DNA of 64,000 nt from an uncultured Caulobacter sp. GTDB lineage: Bacteria; Pseudomonadota; Alphaproteobacteria; Caulobacterales; Caulobacteraceae. The stretch's first letter is position 1. Each line of letters starts with the position of its first letter. The translations under genes and the position numbers were made by a program. The stretch lies in the NCBI RefSeq assembly GCF_947036865.1, contig NZ_CAMQSF010000002.1, forward strand, positions 124,001 through 188,000, in the 5' to 3' direction. The notes under the pieces were generated by a model, which saw only the letters and a list, made by a program, of their open reading frames with translations, was not told where the DNA came from and searched no databases. Positions 1-11,450 of this stretch are shown here, in pieces.

Positions 1-2540
1 GCCTGATCGACCTGAAGACCGTCAGCGTCGGCGAGAACGGGACCACGGTCCGCCTGAAGACCTCGGCCGCCTGGGGCGGCGGGGCCTATGTGATGGTCAG
101 CGTCATCCAGCCGCGCGACCCGGTCGCCTCGCCGAAACCTCGGCGGGCGCTGGGCCTCGTCTATGTCCCCCTCGACCCGAAAGGCCGCAAGCTGACGGTC
201 GATCTCGGGACCCCGGCCAAGATCGACAGCAAGGCGCCGGTCGAGATCCCCGTGAAGGTCTCGGGCCTCGGCTTTGGCCAGAAGGCCAAGGTGACCATCG
301 CGGCGGTCGACGAGGGCATCCTGCGCCTGACCCACCAGGAGAGCCCCGACCCGGTGAAGTGGTACTTCGGCAAGCGGGCCCTGACCCTGAACTATCGCGA
401 CGACTACGGCCGTCTGCTCGACCCGAACCTCGGCGCGCCCGCTAACGTCAATTTCGGCGGCGACGAGGTCGGCGGCGAAGGCCTGACCGTCACGCCGATC
501 AAGACCGTGGCCCTGTGGTCCGGCGTGGTCGAAACCGGGCTCGACGGCAAGGCGGTGGTCAAGCTGCCGGCCGCCGACTTCAACGGCGAGCTGCGCATCC
601 AGGCCGTGGCCTGGACCGACAACGCCGTGGGCTCGGCCTCCAAGCCGCTGACCGTGCGCCAGCCGGTGGTCGCCGACCTCAACCTGCCGCGCTTCCTGGC
701 GCCGGGGGACCAGGCCTACGCCACGCTGGAGCTGCACAATGTCGAGGGCAAGCCCGGCGCCTATACGGCCGAGGCCTTCTCGACGAATGGGCTGAAGGTC
801 GCGTTCAAGAAGGTGTTCCAGCTGATCCTGGGCCAGCGCATCGCCGAGAAGATTCCCTTCCTGGCGCCGGACGTCACCGGGATCGGCAAGATCGGCTTCA
901 AGGTCGCGGGGCCGGGCTTCCAGACCGCCAAGGACTATCCGATCCAGACGCGGCTGGGCTGGGGCGACGTGGTGCGGACCACCACGGAGATCCAGAAGCC
1001 GGGCGAGACCTACACCCCGCCTTACAGCCTGCTTTCGGGCTTGGCGGCCGGCGACGTGACCCTGCAGGTCAGTTACTCGCCGATCCGGGGCTTCGACCCC
1101 TCGGCGATCGCGGTGGCCTTGCAGCGCTATCCCTATGGCTGCACCGAGCAGCTGGTCTCGACGGCCTATCCGCTGCTCTACGCCCAGACCTTCTCGACCG
1201 ATCCAAAGCTGAAGCGGACGCCGGCCGCCTTGGCCGGGGCCGTCGGCAAGCTGCTGGACCGCCAGACGCTGGACGGCGCCTTCGGCCTCTGGCGGGTCGG
1301 CGACGGCGAGGCCGATCCGTGGCTCGGCGCCTATGTCGTCGACTTCCTGCTGGAAGCCCGCGCCCAAGGGGTGGCGGTGCCCGACAGCGCGATCGACAAG
1401 GCGGTCTCGGCCATGCGCCAGGTCAGCCGACCCGAGGGCTTCGCCTCGGTCGCCTACCGCATGGAATATCCGGGCTGGTGGGCCAGCAACGAGGACGCCT
1501 CCAAGAAGGCCACCGAGCGGATGCGCCGCCGGGCCAGCGCCTATGCCCTCTATGTGATGGCCAAAGCGGGCAAGGGCGACCTGGCCCGCCTGCGCTGGTG
1601 GCACGACGTGCAGATGAAGGACGAGGCCCAGCCGGTGGCCAAGGCCTATGTCGCCGCCGGTCTCGCCCGGATGGGCGACAACGCCCGCGCCCGCTCGGCC
1701 ATGCGCCAGGCGGTGGCCAGCCTCGGCTACAAGGACGAGCTGGACTGGTATCAGTCGACGCTGCGCGACACGGCCGTCCTGACCGCCCTGGCCGCCGAGT
1801 CGGGCATGATGGACGTAGCCCGCCAGCTGCAAGGCCGGCTCGAGAACGTCAGCAAGGACCCCGACGCCCTGAACACCCAGGAGCAGGCGGCGCTGCTGCA
1901 CGCGGCCAACGCCCTGATCCAGGCCTCTGGCCCGATCGCGATCAACGCCGTTGGCGCCAGCCCGCTGCCGCCGGCCGGCGGCGCGCCGCGCTGGGCGGTG
2001 GGCAAGCTGGCCGACGCCCGCTTCGTGAACAATGGCAAGGGAACGATTTGGCGGACGGTCAGCGTGCGCGGCACGCCGACCTCGGCCCCGCCGGCCAGCG
2101 CCAGCGGTCTCACCGTCGGCAAGCGTCTGTTCTCGATGAGCGGCGCGGCGATCGACCCGGCCGCCATCCGCCAGGGCGACCGGGTGATCGTGCTGGTCTC
2201 CGGGCGCTCGCTGCAGGCCCGCTCGACCGCCCTGGTGGTCGACGACGCCCTGCCGGCCGGCTTCGAGATCGAGACGACGCTGAGCGCCGACGACGCCCAG
2301 AACGGACCGTTCAAGTTCCTGGGCCAGCTGACCGCGGCCAGCATCCAGGAAAGCCGCGACGACCGCTTCATCGCCGCCATGAGCCTGGAAGGCGGCAAGC
2401 CCTTCGCGCTGGCCTATGTGGCGCGGGCGGTGACCCCCGGCGGGTTCTTCCTGCCCGGCGCGGTGGCCAGGGACATGTACCGTCCGGCGGTGGTGGCGCG
2501 CTCGGCGGCGTCCCGCGCGACGATCGCGCCGGGACCGTGA
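1..2540 (+). CDS. Alpha-2-macroglobulin family protein (YfhM type), C-terminal half, 5' cut by window edge
   Basis: The reading frame is open from base 3 to a TGA at 2538-2540, giving about 845 visible residues. Bacterial alpha-2-macroglobulins are roughly 1600-1700 residues, so this is about the second half. The thioester motif YGCTEQ is at visible residues 378-383 (Cys codon 1140-1142) and lies in the expected all-helical thioester domain; the segment before it is beta-rich, as macroglobulin domains are. The family sits in the periplasm and is thought to trap proteases covalently when the envelope is breached. The gene is followed by pbpC, the arrangement known from enterobacteria, which suggests coupling of protease trapping to peptidoglycan repair. 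The family call is firm; the true start lies outside the window. Confidence 0.93.
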   Translation, partial: LIDLKTVSVGENGTTVRLKTSAAWGGGAYVMVSVIQPRDPVASPKPRRALGLVYVPLDPKGRKLTVDLGTPAKIDSKAPVEIPVKVSGLGFGQKAKVTIAAVDEGILRLTHQESPDPVKWYFGKRALTLNYRDDYGRLLDPNLGAPANVNFGGDEVGGEGLTVTPIKTVALWSGVVETGLDGKAVVKLPAADFNGELRIQAVAWTDNAVGSASKPLTVRQPVVADLNLPRFLAPGDQAYATLELHNVEGKPGAYTAEAFSTNGLKVAFKKVFQLILGQRIAEKIPFLAPDVTGIGKIGFKVAGPGFQTAKDYPIQTRLGWGDVVRTTTEIQKPGETYTPPYSLLSGLAAGDVTLQVSYSPIRGFDPSAIAVALQRYPYGCTEQLVSTAYPLLYAQTFSTDPKLKRTPAALAGAVGKLLDRQTLDGAFGLWRVGDGEADPWLGAYVVDFLLEARAQGVAVPDSAIDKAVSAMRQVSRPEGFASVAYRMEYPGWWASNEDASKKATERMRRRASAYALYVMAKAGKGDLARLRWWHDVQMKDEAQPVAKAYVAAGLARMGDNARARSAMRQAVASLGYKDELDWYQSTLRDTAVLTALAAESGMMDVARQLQGRLENVSKDPDALNTQEQAALLHAANALIQASGPIAINAVGASPLPPAGGAPRWAVGKLADARFVNNGKGTIWRTVSVRGTPTSAPPASASGLTVGKRLFSMSGAAIDPAAIRQGDRVIVLVSGRSLQARSTALVVDDALPAGFEIETTLSADDAQNGPFKFLGQLTAASIQESRDDRFIAAMSLEGGKPFALAYVARAVTPGGFFLPGAVARDMYRPAVVARSAASRATIAPGP

Positions 2541-2554
2541 GGCTCTGGGTTGCT

Positions 2555-2703
2555 CCCTTCCCCCTCGATGGGGGAAGGGCGGGGGCGGGCGTGGCGGCGC
2601 GTCAGGCCAGGGCGCGTCGTTGATGCCGTCCGACGCCCCGCCTTCCGCCGGCTGGGAAGCCGCTCCAAAGCCCGGCCCCTCTCCCACCAAAGAGGAGGGG
2701 AGG
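2555..2703. repeat. GC-rich paired inverted repeat (C/G-tract palindrome family)
   Basis: Left unit 2555-2579 is a perfect 10-bp stem (CCCTTCCCCC, loop TCGAT, GGGGGAAGGG). A weaker right unit (about 2677-2703) has C-rich then G-rich tracts. The same paired layout recurs at 13830-13933. It fills the gap between the macroglobulin gene and pbpC, and the right-hand unit supplies the purine-rich tract in front of the preferred pbpC start. Confidence 0.6.
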
Positions 2704-2715
2704 CGTGCTCGACGG

Positions 2716-4740
2716 GTGACGAAAGGGTTGGTGGTCGCCCTCGCGGTCGAGCTCGCCCTCGCGACCCTGAACGCGGCCTTTCCGCCGGACATGACCCGGG
2801 CCAAGCATTCCTCGCCCGTCACCCTGGATCGGCGCGGCGCCTGGCTGCGCGCCCTGCCGGTCGAGGACGGACGGTGGCGGATCCGCGCCGATCTGGACCG
2901 CACCGACCCGACCTTTCAAAAGCGCCTGATCCGCACCGAGGACGCCCGGTTCTACTGGCACCTGGGCGTCGATCCGCTCTCGCTGGTCCGCGCCATCGGC
3001 TCGGCCGTCGTCCACGGCCGGGCGACGTCCGGGGCCTCGACCCTGACGATGCAGACCGCCCGTCTGCTGGAGCCGCGCCCGCGCACCCTGGGTTCCAAGC
3101 TGATCGAGATGGTCCGCGCCGCGCAGCTGGAATCGCGGCTCTCCAAGCGCGAGATCCTGGCGCTCTACCTGACCCTGGCGCCCTATGGCGGCAATCTGGA
3201 GGGGGCGCGGGCGGCCAGTCTCGGCTATTTCGGCCACGAGCCGTCCAGCCTGACCGACGGCGAGCAGGCGCTGCTGATCGCCCTGCCCCAGGCGCCGGAG
3301 GCGCGCCGCCCCGACCGCCATCCACAGGCCGCCGAGGCCGCGCGGGGCGTCGTGCTGGGCAAGATGGTCCGCGCCGGAACGATCACCCAGGCGGCGGCCT
3401 ACGAAGCGCGCAACGAGCCCCTGCCCAGGCGGACGCCATTTCCCACCCTGGCTTGGCATGTGGCGGGAGAACTGGCCCGCGCCGCCCCGACCGGCCAGGC
3501 CAGCGTGGTCTCGACCCTCGACGCCGACCTGCAGGCGCGGCTGGAGCCAATGGCCGCCGCTGTCGCGGCCGCCCAGGGACCGGACGCCACCGCCGCCATC
3601 CTGGTGGTCGAGATCAAGACCCGCGCCGTCCGCGCCGCCGTCGGCTCGGCGGGCCGCGACCGGCCCGGCGGCTGGGTCGACATGACCCGCGCCCTGCGCT
3701 CGCCCGGCTCGGCCCTGAAGCCCTTCATCTACGCCATGGCCATGGACGACGGCCTGGTCGCGCCGGACACCCAGCTGCAGGACAACGCCACGCGCTTCGC
3801 CGACTACCAGCCCGAGAACTTCGACCGCGTGTTCCACGACAAGGTCACGGTGCGGGAGGCCCTGGCCCATTCGCTGAACGTGCCCGCCGTGGCCACCCTC
3901 GAGAAGCTGGGCCCCGAGGCCTTCGCCGGCCGGATCGAGGCCGCCGGCGCGCATCTGGCCCGGCCCAAGGCGCAGCTGAAGCAAGCGGGCCTGGCCCTGG
4001 CCCTCGGCGGCGAGGGGATCACCTGGCGCGATCTCGTTATGCTGTACGCGGCGCTGGGCGACGACGGGATCGCCAAGCCGCTGGCCTGGACCGAAGACGA
4101 GGCAAGGACGCGCGAGCATTCCGGTGGGACCCGCCTGGTGCGGCCGGAGGCGGCGCGGCAGGTGCTGGACATCCTGCGCGAGGCCCCGGCCCCGCGCGGC
4201 CGCGCGCCGTCGGCCCTGACGCGGGGCGGTCCGTCGATGGCCTTCAAGACCGGCACTTCCTACGGCTTTCGCGACGCGGTGGCGGCCGGCGTGGTCGGTG
4301 GTTACGCGATCCTGGTCTGGACCGGCCGCGCCGACGGCGGCGCGCGGGGCGGGCTGACCGGGCGGGACGCGGCGCTGCCGCTGTTGTTCGACGTCGCCGA
4401 CGCGATCGGCGCGCCGACCTCGGCCCCGCGCCCGATCGCGCCCAAGTCCGCGCCGCTGGCGCTGCAAAAGCTGCAAGCGGCCGACGCCGGCCCGCGCCTG
4501 ATCTTCCCGCCGGACGGCGCCTCGGTGCAGGTCGATCGGCTCGGCCCCAAGGCGCGCGGCCTTGTCTTGGCCGCCGAGGGCGAGGGCCTGACCTGGTACG
4601 TGGAGGGGAGGCCGTTGGACCCCGATCCGGTCAGCGGCCGCGCGATCTGGAGGCCCGCCGCGCCGGGCTTCTACAAGCTCGCCGTGGTCGACGCCCAGGG
4701 CCGGCGCGTGCAGGCCCGGGTGCGGATCAAGGCGGAGTAG
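2716..4740 (+). CDS. pbpC: Penicillin-binding protein 1C, peptidoglycan glycosyltransferase/transpeptidase
   Basis: A bifunctional class A PBP of about 674 residues. An N-terminal hydrophobic anchor follows the start. The GT51 glycosyltransferase domain carries EDARFYWHLGVD (from about residue 74) and GASTLTMQTARLL. The transpeptidase domain has the SxxK nucleophile as SALK (Ser332), SLN, and KTGTS (Lys511). The last 80 or so residues fit the PBP1C C-terminal domain. The frame stays open upstream to TTG 2620 and ATG 2623, but that stretch is made by an intergenic repeat. I prefer GTG 2716, preceded by a GGAGGGGAGG tract and directly before the membrane segment. It lies behind the macroglobulin gene and probably forms an operon with it. 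Confidence 0.93.
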   Translation: MTKGLVVALAVELALATLNAAFPPDMTRAKHSSPVTLDRRGAWLRALPVEDGRWRIRADLDRTDPTFQKRLIRTEDARFYWHLGVDPLSLVRAIGSAVVHGRATSGASTLTMQTARLLEPRPRTLGSKLIEMVRAAQLESRLSKREILALYLTLAPYGGNLEGARAASLGYFGHEPSSLTDGEQALLIALPQAPEARRPDRHPQAAEAARGVVLGKMVRAGTITQAAAYEARNEPLPRRTPFPTLAWHVAGELARAAPTGQASVVSTLDADLQARLEPMAAAVAAAQGPDATAAILVVEIKTRAVRAAVGSAGRDRPGGWVDMTRALRSPGSALKPFIYAMAMDDGLVAPDTQLQDNATRFADYQPENFDRVFHDKVTVREALAHSLNVPAVATLEKLGPEAFAGRIEAAGAHLARPKAQLKQAGLALALGGEGITWRDLVMLYAALGDDGIAKPLAWTEDEARTREHSGGTRLVRPEAARQVLDILREAPAPRGRAPSALTRGGPSMAFKTGTSYGFRDAVAAGVVGGYAILVWTGRADGGARGGLTGRDAALPLLFDVADAIGAPTSAPRPIAPKSAPLALQKLQAADAGPRLIFPPDGASVQVDRLGPKARGLVLAAEGEGLTWYVEGRPLDPDPVSGRAIWRPAAPGFYKLAVVDAQGRRVQARVRIKAE

Positions 4741-4744
4741 TCGC

Positions 4745-6091
4745 CTACGCCGCCTTCACGGCGCTGGCGATCGACTTGACGACCTTCTTGACCAGCGCCG
4801 GATCGTCGCCCTCGGCCATGATGCGGATCAGCGGTTCGGTGCCCGAGGCGCGCACGACGATGCGGCCCGCGCCGTTCAGCGACTTCTCGCCGTCGGCGAT
4901 GGCGTCCTTGACGCTCTTGGCCTCCAGCGGCTTGCCCCCGGCGAAGCGGACGTTTTCCAAGAGCTGCGGCACCGGCTCGAACTGACGGCCGAGCCCGCTC
5001 ATCGGCTTGCCGGTCTCGATCAGCACGGCCAGCACCTGCAAGGCGGCGATCAGGCCATCGCCCGTGGTCGACAGGTCCGACAGGATCAGGTGGCCCGACT
5101 GCTCGCCGCCGACATTGAAGCCGCCCTCGCGCATGCGCTGCATCACATAGCGATCGCCCACCGCGGTGCGTTCGAGCTTCAGGCCAAGGCCGTTCAGATA
5201 TCGCTCGAGGCCGAGGTTCGACATCACGGTGGCGACGACCCCGCCGCCCTTCAGGGTCCCGGCCCGATGCGCCGCGCCGGCGATGATGGCCATGATCTGA
5301 TCGCCGTCGACGACCACGCCCTTCTCGTCGCAGATCACCAGCCGGTCGGCGTCGCCGTCCAGGGCGATGCCGATGTCGGCCCGGTACTCGCGGACCATCT
5401 TGGCCATGGCCTCGGGATGGGTCGAGCCGCATTCCTCGTTGATGTTGGTCCCGTCGGGATTGTCGCCCAGGGCGATCACCTCGGCCCCCAGTTCGTAGAG
5501 GGCGGTGGGCGCGACCTTGTAGGCGGCGCCATTGGCGCAATCGATGACGACGCGCAGGCCCGACAGGTTCAGGTGACGCGGGAAGGTCGCCTTGACGATC
5601 TCGACATAGCGGGCCTGGGCGTCGTCGATCCGCTTGACTCGGCCGAGGTCGCGCGGCGCGGCGAGGCCTTCTTGCAGGCCCTCGTCCATGAAGGCCTCGA
5701 TCTTCAGCTCCTGCTCGTCCGACAGCTTGTAGCCGTCGGGACCGAACAGCTTGATGCCGTTGTCGGCGAAACTGTTGTGCGAGGCCGAGATCATCACCCC
5801 GAGATCGGCGCGCATCGAGCGGGTCATCATCGCCACCGCCGGCGTCGGGAGGGGGCCAAAGAGGCGCACGTCCATGCCGACGCTGGTGAAGCCGGCCACC
5901 AGGGCGGGCTCGATCATGTAGCCCGACAGTCGCGTGTCCTTGCCGATCACCACCAGGTGACGGCGGTCGTCCTGCGAGCGGAACAGCTTGCCGGCCGCCA
6001 GGCCGACGCGCAGGGCCACCTCGGCCGTCATCGGATGCTTGTTGGCCTGGCCGCGAATGCCGTCGGTGCCGAAATAGGCGCGCTTGCTCAT
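4745..6091 (-). CDS. glmM: Phosphoglucosamine mutase
   Basis: Converts glucosamine-6-phosphate to glucosamine-1-phosphate for UDP-GlcNAc, the precursor of peptidoglycan and lipid A. The 448-residue length is standard. FGTDGIRG is near the N-terminus, the phosphoserine loop ISASHN places the catalytic Ser at about 104, and DGDADR is the metal-binding loop. The C-terminal phosphate-binding loop [12 protein letters not shown] is intact. It is transcribed divergently from glmS, which makes its substrate, across 161 bp. Its stop lies 4 bp past that of the convergent pbpC. Confidence 0.97.
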   Translation of the reverse strand: MSKRAYFGTDGIRGQANKHPMTAEVALRVGLAAGKLFRSQDDRRHLVVIGKDTRLSGYMIEPALVAGFTSVGMDVRLFGPLPTPAVAMMTRSMRADLGVMISASHNSFADNGIKLFGPDGYKLSDEQELKIEAFMDEGLQEGLAAPRDLGRVKRIDDAQARYVEIVKATFPRHLNLSGLRVVIDCANGAAYKVAPTALYELGAEVIALGDNPDGTNINEECGSTHPEAMAKMVREYRADIGIALDGDADRLVICDEKGVVVDGDQIMAIIAGAAHRAGTLKGGGVVATVMSNLGLERYLNGLGLKLERTAVGDRYVMQRMREGGFNVGGEQSGHLILSDLSTTGDGLIAALQVLAVLIETGKPMSGLGRQFEPVPQLLENVRFAGGKPLEAKSVKDAIADGEKSLNGAGRIVVRASGTEPLIRIMAEGDDPALVKKVVKSIASAVKAA

Positions 6092-6165
6092 GGTCGTCTT
6101 CTTGTCTTGCTCAGGCCTTGGCGGGACCGCGAAACGATCCGAAATGCAGATTTATGCGAAGCGGA

Positions 6166-6183
6166 CTTTAGCCAGTGCTAAAG
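6166..6183. promoter_or_regulatory. Perfect short hairpin in the glmM-glmS divergent region
   Basis: CTTTAGC, loop CAGT, GCTAAAG: a perfect 7-bp stem, 69 bases before glmS. It could be a leader hairpin or an operator between the divergent genes. No T-run follows, so it is not an obvious terminator. Function is unknown. Confidence 0.35.
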
Positions 6184-6252
6184 GCGCCTCACACAAAGTC
6201 GCGCGCCGATAGGCATAATCCCGTCGCCGCGTTCTACAAGGGATCATGGCCC

Positions 6253-8073
<1,821 letters not shown>

Positions 8074-8083
8074 GGGACGGAAG

Positions 8084-8110
8084 ATCCTCCCCCTGAAGGG
8101 GGAGGATTTT
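8084..8110. terminator. Bidirectional terminator between glmS and the permease
   Basis: A perfect 10-bp stem ATCCTCCCCC / GGGGGAGGAT with loop TGAA, followed by TTTT on the plus strand. It overlaps the stop codon (8109-8111) of the convergent permease gene, so it can terminate glmS. Confidence 0.75.
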
Positions 8111-9509
8111 ATGCGTTCAGCGCCGAATTCCGCACCGAATACCCGAAATAGATCGCGCAAGCCCCCGCGACCCAGATCGCGAACAGGGCCCAGGTGTCGG
8201 CGGGAAGCTTCCAGATCAGATAGCCGCAGAACGCCACGCTCAACGCCGGCAGCACCGGAAAGAGCGGAACCTTGTAGCCGCGCGGCAGGTCCGGCTGGGT
8301 CCGCCGCAGGATGATCACGCCCAACGAGACGATGGCGAAGGCGATCAGGGTGCCCATGCTGGTCAGGTTCATAAGCACATCCAGCGGCGCGAAAGCCGCC
8401 AACGCGGCGATGAAGGCCGCGACGATATAGGTGTTGAGGTCCGGGCTCCGGGTCTTCGGATGCAGGCGCTGGAACAGCTTGGGCAGCAACCCATCGCGGC
8501 TCATGGCGTAGAGAATCCGCGTCTGGCCGTACATGACCACCAGGGTGATCGAGGAGATCGAGACAATCGCCCCGACGCAAAGCACCAGCGACGTCCAGGC
8601 CTGTCCGGTCAGGTTGCGGAGGATCACCGCCAGCCCCGCCTCCTGGCCCGCGAAGGCGGTCCAGGGCTGGGCCCCGACGGCGGCCAGGGCCACCAGGATA
8701 TAGACGGCGGTGACGATCAGCAGGGACAGGACGATGCCTAGCGGCAGGGTCTTGCGCGGGTCCTTCACCTCTTCCCCGGCCGTCGAGACCGCGTCGATGC
8801 CGATGTACGAGAAGAAGATCGACCCGGCCGCCGTACCGACGCCCGCCAAGCCCATGGGCATGAACGGCGTGAGGTTGCCGGCATGGAAGCCGCTGAACGC
8901 CACGACGACGAAGAAGGCCAGGATCAGCAGCTTCAGCACCACCAGGACGGCGTTGACCGTGGTCGATTCCTTCACCCCCCGCAGCAGCAGCACCATGCAG
9001 GCCCCGACCAGCGCCACGGCCGGCAGGTTGAACACCCCGCCCGCGCCCGGCGGCTTGGCGATGGCGTCCGGCAGCTTCCAGCCGACCAGGTCGACCAGCA
9101 TCTCGTTCAGGTACTGGCCCCAGCCCACGGCGATGGCCGAGGCCGAGACGGCGTATTCCAGGAGCAGGCAGGCTCCGACGATGAAGGCGACGAACTCGCC
9201 CAGGGTGGCGTAGGCGTACGAATAGGACGAGCCCGAGACGGGGATGGTCGAGGCCAGCTCGGCGTAGCACAGCGCGGTCAGGGCGGCCGTGATCCCGGCC
9301 AGCACGAACGCGAGGATGACCGCCGGACCGGCGGCGGGTACGGCCGTGGTCAGGGCCACGAAGATGCCGGTGCCGATCGTCGCGCCCACCCCCAGCATGG
9401 TCAGCTGGAACAGGCCGATGGTGCGCGGCAGGCTTTCGGGCGTGTGTTCGCCCTCGACTTGCCCGACGGGCTTGCGGCGCAGAAGGTCGGCGGCGCGGAA
9501 CGGGGCCAT
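8109..9509 (-). CDS. APC superfamily amino acid permease
   Basis: A 466-residue inner-membrane protein with about 12 or more hydrophobic segments. The first-helix signature GVGATIGTGIFVAL and the following AGPAVILAFVLAG are those of amino acid/polyamine/organocation carriers, closest in feel to the cationic amino acid (CAT/YfnA) branch. The substrate cannot be fixed from sequence alone. ATG 9509 has a purine-rich AAGGAGCC upstream. It appears monocistronic: convergent with glmS, and 94 bp downstream of the same-strand cyclopropane synthase gene. Confidence 0.9.
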   Translation of the reverse strand: MAPFRAADLLRRKPVGQVEGEHTPESLPRTIGLFQLTMLGVGATIGTGIFVALTTAVPAAGPAVILAFVLAGITAALTALCYAELASTIPVSGSSYSYAYATLGEFVAFIVGACLLLEYAVSASAIAVGWGQYLNEMLVDLVGWKLPDAIAKPPGAGGVFNLPAVALVGACMVLLLRGVKESTTVNAVLVVLKLLILAFFVVVAFSGFHAGNLTPFMPMGLAGVGTAAGSIFFSYIGIDAVSTAGEEVKDPRKTLPLGIVLSLLIVTAVYILVALAAVGAQPWTAFAGQEAGLAVILRNLTGQAWTSLVLCVGAIVSISSITLVVMYGQTRILYAMSRDGLLPKLFQRLHPKTRSPDLNTYIVAAFIAALAAFAPLDVLMNLTSMGTLIAFAIVSLGVIILRRTQPDLPRGYKVPLFPVLPALSVAFCGYLIWKLPADTWALFAIWVAGACAIYFGYSVRNSALNA

Positions 9510-9603
9510 GGCGGCTCCTTGCAGATCAAGGCGGCGCTATAGCCTCATCGGCTCGAGCTTGTCATCCCGGCCGCGGCGAAGCGGAGCGCCGGCGCGGTCT
9601 GGT

Positions 9604-10785
9604 TCAGCCCGCCGACTTCAGCAGATAGTCGCGCGTCAGCGGAACCCCATCGCGTTTCTTGGCCAGCTGAATCTGGAAGACCATGTGGCCGCCGTGCCGG
9701 AAGCCCAGCTCCGCGCCCGCCAGATAGAACTCCCACATGCGCCGGAACCTGGCGTCGAACAGGGTCGGGATGTCGGGGTCGGCCAGAAACCGCTCGCGCC
9801 AGATCCGGCAGGTCTCGGCATAGTGCAGACGCAGGATCTCGATGTCGGTGATCCACAGGCCCGCCTGCTCGATCGCCGCGACGATCTCCGAGAGGCCGGG
9901 AATGTAGCCGCCCGGGAAGATGTACTTCTGGGTGAAGGCGTTGGTGGCGCCGGGTCCGTGCATCTTGCCGATCGCATGGACAAGGGCGACGCCGTCGTCG
10001 GTCAGCAGGCGGTTGAGGGTCTCGAAATAGGTCCGGAAGTTCGGCGCGCCGACATGCTCCAGCATGCCGACCGAGACGATGCGGTCGAAGGGCTCGTTCA
10101 GGTCGCGATAGTCGGTCAGGCGAAAATCAATCTTGTCGGCGAGTCCGGCCCTCTCGGCCCGTTCCTTGGCCAGGCTCAGCTGCTCGGTCGACAGGGTCAC
10201 GCCGGTCATCCGCGCCCCGAAGTCCCTGGCCAGGGTCATGGAGAGGCCGCCCCAGCCCGAGCCTATGTCCAGGGTCTTCATGCCGGGCCGGATCAGCAGC
10301 TTGCGGCCGATCAGCGCCTTCTTGGCGGCCTGGGCTTCCTCCAGCGTCATGTCCGGACGCTCGAAATAGGCGCAGCTGTACTGCATGTCGGCGTCGAGGA
10401 ACCGCCGGTAGAGGTCGTTCGACAGGTCGTAGTGGTGGGCCACGTTGCGGCGCGCGGCGACGCGGCCGTTGACCTGCTGGATGCGCCGCTTCAGCGTCTT
10501 GCGGAACCGGGACAGGGCCGAACCGCGCGTGGGCTTGCGGCCGCCGCTCTCGCCGACGATGTTCAGGAGGTCGGCGACCGTCCCGCGTTCGAAGACGATG
10601 TCGCCCTCCATATAGCCTTCGCCGAGGCCAAGGCTGGGATTGGCCAGCCGACGAAGGCCGCGGCCGTTGATCCGGATCACCACCCGCGGCCCGGAGCCGT
10701 CGCCCGCCTTGATCACGCGACCGCCGGGCAGATGCGCCGTCAGATCGCCGGTCTTGATCATTTTGCTCAGCAGGGCTTCGATCAT
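9604..10785 (-). CDS. cfa: Cyclopropane-fatty-acyl-phospholipid synthase family methyltransferase
   Basis: A 393-residue cytoplasmic or membrane-associated enzyme that adds a methylene bridge from SAM across double bonds of phospholipid acyl chains. The SAM-binding glycine-rich loop is LDIGSGWGG; the family segments HYDLSNDLYRRFLD and MQYSCAYF are present, with an N-terminal SCP2-like region rich in GLRRLANPSLGLGEGYMEG. Length fits the Cfa family. It is divergent from the GNAT gene. Cyclopropane formation usually accompanies stationary or acid stress; no regulatory site was recognised. Confidence 0.92.
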   Translation of the reverse strand: MIEALLSKMIKTGDLTAHLPGGRVIKAGDGSGPRVVIRINGRGLRRLANPSLGLGEGYMEGDIVFERGTVADLLNIVGESGGRKPTRGSALSRFRKTLKRRIQQVNGRVAARRNVAHHYDLSNDLYRRFLDADMQYSCAYFERPDMTLEEAQAAKKALIGRKLLIRPGMKTLDIGSGWGGLSMTLARDFGARMTGVTLSTEQLSLAKERAERAGLADKIDFRLTDYRDLNEPFDRIVSVGMLEHVGAPNFRTYFETLNRLLTDDGVALVHAIGKMHGPGATNAFTQKYIFPGGYIPGLSEIVAAIEQAGLWITDIEILRLHYAETCRIWRERFLADPDIPTLFDARFRRMWEFYLAGAELGFRHGGHMVFQIQLAKKRDGVPLTRDYLLKSAG

Positions 10786-10866
10786 GCCTGGAACTTAAGG
10801 CCGAAGCCGCCGGGAACAACCGGCCGAGGGGAGAAGGATGCCGATCGTCTGGATATGGAGCGGCCG

Positions 10867-11385
10867 ATGATCTCGAAATTGACGGTCGCGCGCGCGAAGA
10901 CGGACGAGGCGCCGATCATCGCCAATCTGATGCAGTTCTATCTCCACGACTTCTCGGCCTTCTGGTTCGATCGCGCCGTCGAGGGCGAGCTGGGGGCGGA
11001 CGGGCGCTTTTCGGACTATCCGGGTCTTGAAACGTACTGGACCGATCCCACCCGCGAGCCCTGGCTGTTCCGGATCGGCGACCGGCCCGTCGGCTTCGCC
11101 CTGGTCAACGACATCGCCCATTCGCGCACGCCGGTCGACCGCGCGGTGGCCGAGTTCTTCGTGGCGCGAAAGCACCGTCGGCGCGGCGTGGGCCTGGCCG
11201 CGGCCCATGCCTTGTTCGGCTCGGCCTGGGGCGTGTGGGAGGCGGCGGTCGTGCGCCGAAACACCGCCGCCCTGGCCTTCTGGCGCGCGGCGGCGGCGAG
11301 CTATCCGGGCGTGCGCGACATCGTCGAGACGGACCACGCCGACGCGCTGTGGGACGGGCCGGTGCTGACGTTTCGGTTGGGCTAG
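10867..11385 (+). CDS. GNAT family N-acetyltransferase
   Basis: About 172 residues. A beta-strand/helix pattern leads to the acetyl-CoA loop region VARKHRRRGVGLAAAHALF, matching the R/Q-x-x-G-x-G/A motif of GNAT enzymes (RRRGVG). ATG 10867 is preferred because GGAG lies eight bases upstream; an in-frame ATG at 10855 would add four residues. The acceptor substrate is unknown. The gene is transcribed away from cfa and ends at a palindrome. Confidence 0.82.
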   Translation: MISKLTVARAKTDEAPIIANLMQFYLHDFSAFWFDRAVEGELGADGRFSDYPGLETYWTDPTREPWLFRIGDRPVGFALVNDIAHSRTPVDRAVAEFFVARKHRRRGVGLAAAHALFGSAWGVWEAAVVRRNTAALAFWRAAAASYPGVRDIVETDHADALWDGPVLTFRLG

Positions 11386-11410
11386 CACGCTCTAAACGCT
11401 TGAATTCGCG

Positions 11411-11448
11411 CCTGTCTGTTTCGAATAATTCCATTCGAAAAAGGCAGG
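11411..11448. repeat. Imperfect inverted repeat between convergent genes
   Basis: A 16-base arm (11411-11426) pairs with 11433-11448 at 14 of 16 positions, loop of 6. It resembles the palindrome units at 18397-18510 in layout (CTCTA flanks and an ATTCC loop). It could act as a terminator for the GNAT gene and the convergent SnoaL-like gene. Confidence 0.5.
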
Positions 11449-11450
11449 TT

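Noticed and set aside
515-2623. Long plus-strand open frame over the macroglobulin gene
   Set aside because: Arg/Gly/Pro-rich shadow frame of a high-GC gene; it has no domain, while the other frame has a thioester motif.
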